A program made the position numbers and the translations under genes. This document shows positions 50,223-63,182 of a stretch of DNA of 64,000 nucleotides, one piece after another (position 1 is the first letter of the stretch; each line of letters opens with the position of its first letter). The notes below the pieces were generated by a model, which was not told the origin of the DNA, did not search any database, and saw only the letters and a list, made by a program, of their open reading frames with translations. This DNA comes from Hyperoodon ampullatus. Taxonomy: Eukaryota > Chordata > Mammalia > Artiodactyla > Ziphiidae. The stretch lies in contig CATKHW010000063.1 in assembly GCA_949752795.1 (NCBI GenBank), positions 1 to 64,000 on the forward strand, given 5' to 3'.

Positions 50223-51842
50223 GACACACTTTGATTAAGGAAAACATAAACATATGTAAAGAATATACAGAAAGAATCAGGACAATGTTATAGCAGAGAA
50301 TATATGAAATGCCAGTAAATTTGAACATTTCTGTAAAGGGGACCATTTCCTAGCTCCTAAAGTTGACCAAAACTGACACAAGAGGAAATCATTGAAGGTC
50401 ATCATGTCTGCCCTTGGCATTCTTGGAATGCCCTGGCCTCAGAATGCAGCATCGGTAGTCCATGGTAACCTGCGGAGAGGGGGTGGGGCTGAAGGAGGTT
50501 GGAACACTGCCCTCACTGAGGGAGTGGGTGTGGCCATCTCTGCTGTGACTGAACAAAGGGCAGGGGAGCAGGGGGCCCAGGGCAGGGCCCTCAGAGCCCG
50601 GCAGGACCAGGGGAGTGTCACAAGCATTTGGCCCAGGCCAAAGGGCGCCTTCTTTGTCTGCACAGCTTCCCAAACACTCACATTTCCACTCAGGCCGCCC
50701 TCTTTGTTGAAGTGTGTGTGGAACGTGTCCTCGCAGTACACCTCGCTGCACAGCTAACCATAGGACTGGGCATCGTACCTTCCTGCCAGGTGACCGAAGT
50801 TCGCAGGCAGATGGGTCACTGGGGCCAACGCGGAGAGGCTCCTGCCCTGACCACAGGTCGACCACAGCCGCTGCCCCAGATCGGGGGTTGCAAAGCAGCC
50901 CTGTCTGAATCCCCTGCCTCTAGAGGGAGTATTGGACCAACACTTCTAAAAAATGGGGTCCTTGCGGGCAACTCATCGGAGGGACACAAAAAAATCTTTG
51001 CCGACTTTCTCCTGAAGCTTACGAGCGTTCACACTTAAGCCTTTTACAATGTCAGCTGTTTAGCTAAACATGAGCTCATGATCTAAATTTACACAATAAT
51101 GAAGAAATCAGCTACAAGGGGAGACAATCAGCAAAAACAATCAATATGAGAATTAGTTTCCCAAGGCCACCCATCAGATGTTGGAATAATCAGGTGCAAG
51201 GCAGAATATATACATAAAACTGGAACTGGAACAAGGAACAAGGATGTTTTCAAAGACTGGTAGGATCTCTAAAACATTTGTAAAGTACATGTCATTGATA
51301 AAGCTAAATACTCAAAGGTTGTGTAATACAACAGATTAATCATTGAGAAGAGTGAAATTATGCTGTTTTGAAAACTATGGCAGGTCAGATTTTCTGCCTA
51401 ATGATATAAGAAGATTTCTCTCAAAAATACACATTATTTCAAAGACTTATTGGCTGTGAAATAAGTGAAGGGTATTTCAAATGGCTTGTCTGCAAAGAAA
51501 GGTGAGATGTAGGGAATCACAGAAAGTCGAGGGGAAAATATGTCAATATATACATTGCTATATGGTGAACTAAGCCTTAGGCCAGCAACAATGGAGAGGA
51601 CCTGACCCTTAGAAACTTACAAGTAAGCTGGAATCTTCAAAAGTTCAAATCTTTCTAAGTAAAAAGATTTATTAAAATGAATAACCAAGTGTTTTCATTG
51701 ACATCAGATGATCAAAACAACAAACCCTGAGAACATAGAAAAAATATAAATAAAGATATGAGCAGAACTTAATACAACAGAAAACGTATAAAATTGAGGT
51801 GATTTAGTAAGTCCAAAGAATATTCTTTGAAAAGATTTAAAA
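50223..51842. repeat. Macrosatellite unit 32 (type A, epsilon, extra unit)
   Basis: G at 50824 as in units 23 and 30, but with a GTTTTCATTG tail, and private T at 50429 (CG to TG). It interrupts the otherwise collinear block duplication. THOP1-like remnant 50389-50828. Confidence 0.97.
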
Positions 51843-53462
51843 GACACACTTTGATTAAGGAAAACATAAACATATGTAAAGAATATACAGAAAGAATCAG
51901 GACAATGTTATAGCAGAGAATATATGAAATGCCAGTAAATTTGAACATTTCTGTAAAGGGGACCATTTCCTAGCTCCTAAAGTTGACCAAAACTGACACA
52001 AGAGGAAATCATTGAAGGTCATCATGTCTGCCCTTGGCATTCTTGGAACGCCCTGGCCTCAGAATGCAGCATCGGTAGTCCATGGTAACCTGCGGAGAGG
52101 GGGTGGGGCTGAAGGAGGTTGGAACACTGCCCTCACTGAGGGAGTGGGTGTGGCCATCTCTGCTGTGACTGAACAAAGGGCAGGGGAGCAGGGGGCCCAG
52201 GGCAGGGCCCTCAGAGCCCGGCAGGACCAGGGGAGTGTCACAAGCATTTGGCCCAGGCCAAAGGGCGCCTTCTTTGTCTGCACAGCTTCCCAAACACTCA
52301 CATTTCCACTCAGGCCGCCCTCTTTGTTGAAGTGTGTGTGGAACGTGTCCTCGCAGTACACCTCGCTGCACAGCTAACCATAGGACTGGGCATCGTACCT
52401 TCCTGCCAGGTGACCGAAGTTTGCAGGCAGATGGGTCCCTGGGACCAACGCGGAGAGGCTCCTGCCCTGACCACAGGTCGACCACAGCCGCTGCCCCAGA
52501 TCGGGGGTTGCAAAGCAGCCCTGTCTGAATCCCCTGCCTCTAGAGGGAGTATTGGACCAACACTTCTAAAAAATGGGGTCCTTGCGGGCAACTCATCGGA
52601 GGGACACAAAAAAATCTTTGCCGACTTACTCCTGAAGCTTACGAGCGTTCACACTTAAGCCTTTTACAATGTCAGCTGTTTAGCTAAACATGAGCTCATG
52701 ATCTAAATTTACACAATAATGAAGAAATCAGCTACAAGGGGAGACAATCAGCAAAAACAATCAATATGAGAATTAGTTTCCCAAGGCCACCCATCAGATG
52801 TTGGAATAATCAGGTGCAAGGCAGAATATATACATAAAACTGGAACTGGAACAAGGAACAAGGATGTTTTCAAAGACTGGTAGGATCTCTAAAACATTTG
52901 TAAAGTACATGTCATTGATAAAGCTAAATACTCAAAGGTTGTGTAATACAACAGATTAATCATTGAGAAGAGTGAAATTATGCTGTTTTGAAAACTATGG
53001 CAGGTCAGATTTTCTGCCTAATGATATAAGAAGATTTCTCTCAAAAATACACATTATTTCAAAGACTTATTGGCTGTGAAATAAGTGAAGGGTATTTCAA
53101 ATGGCTTGTCTGCAAAGAAAGGTGAGATGTAGGGAATCACAGAAAGTCGAGGGGAAAATATGTCAATATATACATTGCTATATGTTGAACTAAGCCTTAG
53201 GCCAGCAACAATGGAGAGGACCTGACCCTTAGAAACTTACAAGTAAGCTGGAATCTTCAAAAGTTCAAATCTTTATAAGTAAAAAGATTTATTAAAATGA
53301 ATAACCAAGTGTTTTCATTGACATCAGATGATCAAAACAACAAACCCTGAGAACATAGAAAAAATAACAATAAAGATATGAGCAGAACTGAATACAACAG
53401 AAAACGTATAAAATTGAGGTGATTTAGTAAGTCCAAAGAATATTCTTTGAAAAGATTTAAAA
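51843..53462. repeat. Macrosatellite unit 33 (copy of unit 25)
   Basis: Carries the full rare set of unit 25: T at 52422, A at 52628, T at 53185, TTTATAAGT, TAACAATAAAG and AGAACTGAAT. THOP1-like remnant 52009-52448. Confidence 0.97.
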
Positions 53463-55082
53463 GACACACTTTGATTAAGGAAAACATAAACATATGTAAA
53501 GAATATACAGAAAGAATCAGGACAATGTTATAGCAGAGAATATATGAAATGCCAGTAAATTTGAACATTTCTGTAAAGGGGACCATTTCCTAGCTCCTAA
53601 AGTTGACCAAAACTGACACAAGAGGAAATCATTGAAGGTCATCATGTCTGCCCTTGGCATTCTTGGAACGCCCTGGCCTCAGAATGCAGCATCGGTAGTC
53701 CATGGTAACCTGCGGAGAGGGGGTGGGGCTGAAGGAGGTTGGAACACTGCCCTCACTGAGGGAGTGGGTGTGGCCATCTCTGCTGTGACTGAACAAAGGG
53801 CAGGGGAGCAGGGGGCCCAGGGCAGGGCCCTCAGAGCCCGGCAGGACCAGGGGAGTGTCACAAGCATTTGGCCCAGGCCAAAGGGCGCCTTCTTTGTCTG
53901 CACAGCTTCCCAAACACTCACATTTCCACTCAGGCCGCCCTCTTTGTTGAAGTGTGTGTGGAACGTGTCCTCGCAGTACACCTCGCTGCACAGCTAACCA
54001 TAGGACTGGGCATCGTACCTTCCTGCCAGGTGACCGAAGTTCGCAGGCAGATGGGTCCCTGGGACCAACGCGGAGAGGCTCCTGCCCTGACCACAGGTCG
54101 ACCACAGCCGCTGCCCCAGATCGGGGGTTGCAAAGCAGCCCTGTCTGAATCCCCTGCCTCTAGAGGGAGTATTGGACCAACACTTCTAAAAAATGGGGTC
54201 CTTGCGGGCAACTCATCGGAGGGACACAAAAAAATCTTTGCCGACTTACTCCTGAAGCTTACGAGCGTTCACACTTAAGCCTTTTACAATGTCAGCTGTT
54301 TAGCTAAACATGAGCTCATGATCTAAATTTACACAATAATGAAGAAATCAGCTACAAGGGGAGACAATCAGCAAAAACAATCAATATGAGAATTAGTTTC
54401 CCAAGGCCACCCATCAGATGTTGGAATAATCAGGTGCAAGGCAGAATATATACATAAAACTGGAACTGGAACAAGGAACAAGGATGTTTTCAAAGACTGG
54501 TAGGATCTCTAAAACATTTGTAAAGTACATGTCATTGATAAAGCTAAATACTCAAAGGTTGTGTAATACAACAGATTAATCATTGAGAAGAGTGAAATTA
54601 TGCTGTTTTGAAAACTATGGCAGGTCAGATTTTCTGCCTAATGATATAAGAAGATTTCTCTCAAAAATACACATTATTTCAAAGACTTATTGGCTGTGAA
54701 ATAAGTGAAGGGTATTTCAAATGGCTTGTCTGCAAAGAAAGGTGAGATGTAGGGAATCACAGAAAGTCGAGGGGAAAATATGTCAATATATACATTGCTA
54801 TATGGTGAACTAAGCCTTAGGCCAGCAACAATGGAGAGGACCTGACCCTTAGAAACTTACAAGTAAGCTGGAATCTTCAAAAGTTCAAATCTTTCTAAGT
54901 AAAAAGATTTATTAAAATGAATAACCAAGTGTTTTCATTGACATCAGATGATCAAAACAACAAACCCTGAGAACATAGAAAAAATATAAATAAAGATATG
55001 AGCAGAACTTAATACAACAGAAAACGTATAAAATTGAGGTGATTTAGTAAGTCCAAAGAATATTCTTTGAAAAGATTTAAAA
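53463..55082. repeat. Macrosatellite unit 34 (copy of unit 26)
   Basis: GGGTCCCT and A at 54248, as in unit 26. THOP1-like remnant 53629-54068. Confidence 0.97.
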
Positions 55083-56702
55083 GACACACTTTGATTAAGG
55101 AAAACATAAACATATGTAAAGAATATACAGAAAGAATCAGGACAATGTTATAGCAGAGAATATATGAAATGCCAGTAAATTTGAACATTTCTGTAAAGGG
55201 GACCATTTCCTAGCTCCTAAAGTTGACCAAAACTGACACAAGAGGAAATCATTGAAGGTCATCATGTCTGCCCTTGGCATTCTTGGAACGCCCTGGCCTC
55301 AGAATGCAGCATCGGTAGTCCATGGTAACCTGCGGAGAGGGGGTGGGGCTGAAGGAGGTTGGAACACTGCCCTCACTGAGGGAGTGGGTGTGGCCATCTC
55401 TGCTGTGACTGAACAAAGGGCAGGGGAGCAGGGGGCCCAGGGCAGGGCCCTCAGAGCCCGGCAGGACCAGGGGAGTGTCACAAGCATTTGGCCCAGGCCA
55501 AAGGGCGCCTTCTTTGTCTGCACAGCTTCCCAAACACTCACATTTCCACTCAGGCCGCCCTCTTTGTTGAAGTGTGTGTGGAACGTGTCCTCGCAGTACA
55601 CCTCGCTGCACAGCTAACCATAGGACTGGGCATCGTACCTTCCTGCCAGGTGACCGAAGTTCGCAGGCAGATGGGTCCCTGGGACCAACGCGGAGAGGCT
55701 CCTGCCCTGACCACAGGTCGACCACAGCCGCTGCCCCAGATCGGGGGTTGCAAAGCAGCCCTGTCTGAATCCCCTGCCTCTAGAGGGAGTATTGGACCAA
55801 CACTTCTAAAAAATGGGGTCCTTGCGGGCAACTCATCGGAGGGACACAAAAAAATCTTTGCCGACTTTCTCCTGAAGCTTACGAGCGTTCACACTTAAGC
55901 CTTTTACAATGTCAGCTGTTTAGCTAAACATGAGCTCATGATCTAAATTTACACAATAATGAAGAAATCAGCTACAAGGGGAGACAATCAGCAAAAACAA
56001 TCAATATGAGAATTAGTTTCCCAAGGCCACCCATCAGATGTTGGAATAATCAGGTGCAAGGCAGAATATATACATAAAACTGGAACTGGAACAAGGAACA
56101 AGGATGTTTTCAAAGACTGGTAGGATCTCTAAAACATTTGTAAAGTACATGTCATTGATAAAGCTAAATACTCAAAGGTTGTGTAATACAACAGATTAAT
56201 CATTGAGAAGAGTGAAATTATGCTGTTTTGAAAACTATGGCAGGTCAGATTTTCTGCCTAATGATATAAGAAGATTTCTCTCAAAAATACACATTATTTC
56301 AAAGACTTATTGGCTGTGAAATAAGTGAAGGGTATTTCAAATGGCTTGTCTGCAAAGAAAGGTGAGATGTAGGGAATCACAGAAAGTCGAGGGGAAAATA
56401 TGTCAATATATACATTGCTATATGGTGAACTAAGCCTTAGGCCAGCAACAATGGAGAGGACCTGACCCTTAGAAACTTACAAGTAAGCTGGAATCTTCAA
56501 AAGTTCAAATCTTTCTAAGTAAAAAGATTTATTAAAATGAATAACCAAGTGTTTTCATTGACATCAGATGATCAAAACAACAAACCCTGAGAACATAGAA
56601 AAAATATAAATAAAGATATGAGCAGAACTTAATACAACAGAAAACGTATAAAATTGAGGTGATTTAGTAAGTCCAAAGAATATTCTTTGAAAAGATTTAA
56701 AA
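55083..56702. repeat. Macrosatellite unit 35 (copy of unit 27)
   Basis: GGGTCCCT, otherwise consensus, as in unit 27. THOP1-like remnant 55249-55688. Confidence 0.97.
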
Positions 56703-58322
56703 GACACACTTTGATTAAGGAAAACATAAACATATGTAAAGAATATACAGAAAGAATCAGGACAATGTTATAGCAGAGAATATATGAAATGCCAGTAAAT
56801 TTGAACATTTCTGTAAAGGGGACCATTTCCTAGCTCCTAAAGTTGACCAAAACTGACACAAGAGGAAATCATTGAAGGTCATCATGTCTGCCCTTGGCAT
56901 TCTTGGAACGCCCTGGCCTCAGAATGCAGCATCGGTAGTCCATGGTAACCTGCGGAGAGGGGGTGGGGCTGAAGGAGGTTGGAACACTGCCCTCACTGAG
57001 GGAGTGGGTGTGGCCATCTCTGCTGTGACTGAACAAAGGGCAGGGGAGCAGGGGGCCCAGGGCAGGGCCCTCAGAGCCCGGCAGGACCAGGGGAGTGTCA
57101 CAAGCATTTGGCCCAGGCCAAAGGGCGCCTTCTTTGTCTGCACAGCTTCCCAAACACTCACATTTCCACTCAGGCCGCCCTCTTTGTTGAAGTGTGTGTG
57201 GAACGTGTCCTCGCAGTACACCTCGCTGCACAGCTAACCATAGGACTGGGCATCGTACCTTCCTGCCAGGTGACCGAAGTTCGCAGGCAGATGGGTCCCT
57301 GGGACCAACGCGGAGAGGCTCCTGCCCTGACCACAGGTCGACCACAGCCGCTGCCCCAGATCGGGGGTTGCAAAGCAGCCCTGTCTGAATCCCCTGCCTC
57401 TAGAGGGAGTATTGGACCAACACTTCTAAAAAATGGGGTCCTTGCGGGCAACTCATCGGAGGGACACAAAAAAATCTTTGCCGACTTTCTCCTGAAGCTT
57501 ACGAGCGTTCACACTTAAGCCTTTTACAATGTCAGCTGTTTAGCTAAACATGAGCTCATGATCTAAATTTACACAATAATGAAGAAATCAGCTACAAGGG
57601 GAGACAATCAGCAAAAACAATCAATATGAGAATTAGTTTCCCAAGGCCATCCATCAGATGTTGGAATAATCAGGTGCAAGGCAGAATATATACATAAAAC
57701 TGGAACTGGAACAAGGAACAAGGATGTTTTCAAAGACTGGTAGGATCTCTAAAACATTTGTAAAGTACATGTCATTGATAAAGCTAAATACTCAAAGGTT
57801 GTGTAATACAACAGATTAATCATTGAGAAGAGTGAAATTATGCTGTTTTGAAAACTATGGCAGGTCAGATTTTCTGCCTAATGATATAAGAAGATTTCTC
57901 TCAAAAATACACATTATTTCAAAGACTTATTGGCTGTGAAATAAGTGAAGGGTATTTCAAATGGCTTGTCTGCAAAGAAAGGTGAGATGTAGGGAATCAC
58001 AGAAAGTCGAGGGGAAAATATGTCAATATATACATTGCTATATGGTGAACTAAGCCTTAGGCCAGCAACAATGGAGAGGACCTGACCCTTAGAAACTTAC
58101 AAGTAAGCTGGAATCTTCAAAAGTTCAAATCTTTCTAAGTAAAAAGATTTATTAAAATGAATAACCAAGTGTTTTCATTGACATCAGATGATCAAAACAA
58201 CAAACCCTGAGAACATAGAAAAAATATAAATAAAGATATGAGCAGAACTTAATACAACAGAAAACGTATAAAATTGAGGTGATTTAGTAAGTCCAAAGAA
58301 TATTCTTTGAAAAGATTTAAAA
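56703..58322. repeat. Macrosatellite unit 36 (counterpart of unit 28)
   Basis: GGGTCCCT, and T at 57650 (CCATCCATC), the base also found in type B units. THOP1-like remnant 56869-57308. Confidence 0.97.
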
Positions 58323-59942
58323 GACACACTTTGATTAAGGAAAACATAAACATATGTAAAGAATATACAGAAAGAATCAGGACAATGTTATAGCAGAGAA
58401 TATATGAAATGCCAGTAAATTTGAACATTTCTGTAAAGGGGACCATTTCCTAGCTCCTAAAGTTGACCAAAACTGACACAAGAGGAAATCATTGAAGGTC
58501 ATCATGTCTGCCCTTGGCATTCTTGGAACGCCCTGGCCTCAGAATGCAGCATCGGTAGTCCATGGTAACCTGCGGAGAGGGGGTGGGGCTGAAGGAGGTT
58601 GGAACACTGCCCTCACTGAGGGAGTGGGTGTGGCCATCTCTGCTGTGACTGAACAAAGGGCAGGGGAGCAGGGGGCCCAGGGCAGGGCCCTCAGAGCCCG
58701 GCAGGACCAGGGGAGTGTCACAAGCATTTGGCCCAGGCCAAAGGGCGCCTTCTTTGTCTGCACAGCTTCCCAAACACTCACATTTCCACTCAGGCCGCCC
58801 TCTTTGTTGAAGTGTGTGTGGAACGTGTCCTCGCAGTACACCTCGCTGCACAGCTAACCATAGGACTGGGCATCGTACCTTCCTGCCAGGTGACCGAAGT
58901 TCGCAGGCAGATGGGTCACTGGGACCAATGCGGAGAGGCTCCTGCCCTGACCACAGGTCGACCACAGCCGCTGCCCCAGATCGGGGGCCGCAAAGCAGCC
59001 CTGTCTGAATCCCCTGCCTCTAGAGGGAGTATTGGACCAACACTTCTAAAAAATGGGGTCCTTGCGGGCAACTCATCGGAGGGACACAATAAAATCTTTG
59101 CCGACTTTCTCCTGAAGCTTACGAGCGTTCACACTTAAGCCTTTTACAATGTCAGCTGTTTAGCTAAACATGAGCTCATGATCTAAATTTACACAATAAT
59201 GAAGAAATCAGCTACAAGGGGAGACAATCAGCAAAAACAATCAATATGAGAATTAGTTTCCCAAGGCCACCCATCAGATGTTGGAATAATCAGGTGCAAG
59301 GCAGAATATATACATAAAACTGGAACTGGAACAAGGAACAAGGATGTTTTCAAAGACTGGTAGGATCTCTAAAACATTTGTAAAGTACATGTCATTGATA
59401 AAGCTAAATACTCAAAGGTTGTGTAATACAACAGATTAATCATTGAGAAGAGTGAAATTATGCTGTTTTGAAAACTATGGCAGGTCAGATTTTCTGCCTA
59501 ATGATATAAGAAGATTTCTCTCAAAAATACACATTATTTCAAAGACTTATTGGCTGTGAAATAAGTGAAGGGTATTTCAAATGGCTTGTCTGCAAAGAAA
59601 GGTGAGATGTAGGGAATCACAGAAAGTCGAGGGGAAAATATGTCAATATATACATTGCTATATGGTGAACTAAGCCTTAGGCCAGCAACAATGGAGAGGA
59701 CCTGACCCTTAGAAACTTACAAGTAAGCTGGAATCTTCAAAAGTTCAAATCTTTCTAAGTAAAAAGATTTATTAAAATGAATAACCAAGTGTTTTCATTG
59801 ACATCAGATGATTAAAACAACAAACCCTGAGAACATAGAAAAAATATAAATAAAGATATGAGCAGAACTTAATACAACAGAAAACGTATAAAATTGAGGT
59901 GATTTAGTAAGTCCAAAGAATATTCTTTGAAAAGATTTAAAA
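58323..59942. repeat. Macrosatellite unit 37 (type A, epsilon, GGCCGC subgroup)
   Basis: GGGGGCCGC near 58984 and ACAATAAAATC (59086-59096) define a subgroup with units 38-40. Private T at 58929 (CG to TG) and T at 59813. THOP1-like remnant 58489-58928. Confidence 0.97.
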
Positions 59943-61562
59943 GACACACTTTGATTAAGGAAAACATAAACATATGTAAAGAATATACAGAAAGAATCAG
60001 GACAATGTTATAGCAGAGAATATATGAAATGCCAGTAAATTTGAACATTTCTGTAAAGGGGACCATTTCCTAGCTCCTAAAGTTGACCAAAACTGACACA
60101 AGAGGAAATCATTGAAGGTCATCATGTCTGCCCTTGGCATTCTTGGAACGCCCTGGCCTCAGAATGCAGCATCGGTAGTCCATGGTAACCTGCGGAGAGG
60201 GGGTGGGGCTGAAGGAGGTTGGAACACTGCCCTCACTGAGGGAGTGGGTGTGGCCATCTCTGCTGTGACTGAACAAAGGGCAGGGGAGCAGGGGGCCCAG
60301 GGCAGGGCCCTCAGAGCCCGGCAGGACCAGGGGAGTGTCACAAGCATTTGGCCCAGGCCAAAGGGCGCCTTCTTTGTCTGCACAGCTTCCCAAACACTCA
60401 CATTTCCACTCAGGCCGCCCTCTTTGTTGAAGTGTGTGTGGAACGTGTCCTCGCAGTACACCTCGCTGCACAGCTAACCATAGGACTGGGCATCGTACCT
60501 TCCTGCCAGGTGACCGAAGTTCGCAGGCAGATGGGTCACTGGGACCAACGCGGAGAGGCTCCTGCCCTGACCACAGGTCGACCACAGCCGCTGCCCCAGA
60601 TCGGGGGCCGCAAAGCAGCCCTGTCTGAATCCCCTGCCTCTAGAGGGAGTATTGGACCAACACTTCTAAAAAATGGGGTCCTTGCGGGCAACTCATCGGA
60701 GGGACACAATAAAATCTTTGCCGACTTTCTCCTGAAGCTTACGAGCGTTCACACTTAAGCCTTTTACAATGTCAGCTGTTTAGCTAAACATGAGCTCATG
60801 ATCTAAATTTACACAATAATGAAGAAATCAGCTACAAGGGGAGACAATCAGCAAAAACAATCAATATGAGAATTAGTTTCCCAAGGCCACCCATCAGATG
60901 TTGGAATAATCAGGTGCAAGGCAGAATATATACATAAAACTGGAACTGGAACAAGGAACAAGGATGTTTTCAAAGACTGGTAGGATCTCTAAAACATTTG
61001 TAAAGTACATGTCATTGATAAAGCTAAATACTCAAAGGTTGTGTAATACAACAGATTAATCATTGAGAAGAGTGAAATTATGCTGTTTTGAAAACTATGG
61101 CAGGTCAGATTTTCTGCCTAATGATATAAGAAGATTTCTCTCAAAAATACACATTATTTCAAAGACTTATTGGCTGTGAAATAAGTGAAGGGTATTTCAA
61201 ATGGCTTGTCTGCAAAGAAAGGTGAGATGTAGGGAATCACAGAAAGTCGAGGGGAAAATATGTCAATATATACATTGCTATATGTTGAACTAAGCCTTAG
61301 GCCAGCAACAATGGAGAGGACCTGACCCTTAGAAACTTACAAGTAAGCTGGAATCTTCAAAAGTTCAAATCTTTATAAGTAAAAAGATTTATTAAAATGA
61401 ATAACCAAGTGTTTTAATTGACATCAGATGATCAAAACAACAAACCCTGAGAACATAGAAAAAATAACAATAAAGATATGAGCAGAACTTAATACAACAG
61501 AAAACGTATAAAATTGAGGTGATTTAGTAAGTCCAAAGAATATTCTTTGAAAAGATTTAAAA
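59943..61562. repeat. Macrosatellite unit 38 (GGCCGC subgroup, rare tail)
   Basis: GGGGGCCGC and ACAATAAAATC. The tail combines T at 61285, TTTATAAGT and TAACAATAAAG (as in units 25 and 33) with GTTTTAATTG and AGAACTTAAT, so it is a recombinant tail. THOP1-like remnant 60109-60548. Confidence 0.97.
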
Positions 61563-63182
61563 GACACACTTTGATTAAGGAAAACATAAACATATGTAAA
61601 GAATATACAGAAAGAATCAGGACAATGTTATAGCAGAGAATATATGAAATGCCAGTAAATTTGAACATTTCTGTAAAGGGGACCATTTCCTAGCTCCTAA
61701 AGTTGACCAAAACTGACACAAGAGGAAATCATTGAAGGTCATCATGTCTGCCCTTGGCATTCTTGGAACGCCCTGGCCTCAGAATGCAGCATCGGTAGTC
61801 CATGGTAACCTGCGGAGAGGGGGTGGGGCTGAAGGAGGTTGGAACACTGCCCTCACTGAGGGAGTGGGTGTGGCCATCTCTGCTGTGACTGAACAAAGGG
61901 CAGGGGAGCAGGGGGCCCAGGGCAGGGCCCTCAGAGCCCGGCAGGACCAGGGGAGTGTCACAAGCATTTGGCCCAGGCCAAAGGGCGCCTTCTTTGTCTG
62001 CACAGCTTCCCAAACACTCACATTTCCACTCAGGCCGCCCTCTTTGTTGAAGTGTGTGTGGAACGTGTCCTCGCAGTACACCTCGCTGCACAGCTAACCA
62101 TAGGACTGGGCATCGTACCTTCCTGCCAGGTGACCGAAGTTCGCAGGCAGATGGGTCACTGGGACCAACGCGGAGAGGCTCCTGCCCTGACCACAGGTCG
62201 ACCACAGCCGCTGCCCCAGATCGGGGGCCGCAAAGCAGCCCTGTCTGAATCCCCTGCCTCTAGAGGGAGTATTGGACCAACACTTCTAAAAAATGGGGTC
62301 CTTGCGGGCAACTCATCGGAGGGACACAATAAAATCTTTGCCGACTTTCTCCTGAAGCTTACGAGCGTTCACACTTAAGCCTTTTACAATGTCAGCTGTT
62401 TAGCTAAACATGAGCTCATGATCTAAATTTACACAATAATGAAGAAATCAGCTACAAGGGGAGACAATCAGCAAAAACAATCAATATGAGAATTAGTTTC
62501 CCAAGGCCACCCATCAGATGTTGGAATAATCAGGTGCAAGGCAGAATATATACATAAAACTGGAACTGGAACAAGGAACAAGGATGTTTTCAAAGACTGG
62601 TAGGATCTCTAAAACATTTGTAAAGTACATGTCATTGATAAAGCTAAATACTCAAAGGTTGTGTAATACAACAGATTAATCATTGAGAAGAGTGAAATTA
62701 TGCTGTTTTGAAAACTATGGCAGGTCAGATTTTCTGCCTAATGATATAAGAAGATTTCTCTCAAAAATACACATTATTTCAAAGACTTATTGGCTGTGAA
62801 ATAAGTGAAGGGTATTTCAAATGGCTTGTCTGCAAAGAAAGGTGAGATGTAGGGAATCACAGAAAGTCGAGGGGAAAATATGTCAATATATACATTGCTA
62901 TATGGTGAACTAAGCCTTAGGCCAGCAACAATGGAGAGGACCTGACCCTTAGAAACTTACAAGTAAGCTGGAATCTTCAAAAGTTCAAATCTTTCTAAGT
63001 AAAAAGATTTATTAAAATGAATAACCAAGTGTTTTCATTGACATCAGATGATCAAAACAACAAACCCTGAGAACATAGAAAAAATATAAATAAAGATATG
63101 AGCAGAACTTAATACAACAGAAAACGTATAAAATTGAGGTGATTTAGTAAGTCCAAAGAATATTCTTTGAAAAGATTTAAAA
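61563..63182. repeat. Macrosatellite unit 39 (GGCCGC subgroup)
   Basis: GGGGGCCGC and ACAATAAAATC with the ordinary GTTTTCATTG tail. THOP1-like remnant 61729-62168. Confidence 0.97.

Larger units (their letters stand above)
46983..58322. repeat. Duplicated multi-unit block, second copy with one extra unit (units 30-36)
   Basis: Units 30-31 match 23-24, and 33-36 match 25-28. Unit 32 has no counterpart at that point in the first copy; it resembles units 23 and 30 in GGGGCCAACG but has GTTTTCATTG in its tail. A block duplication with a one-unit slip explains the change in offset from 7 to 8 units. Confidence 0.8.
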
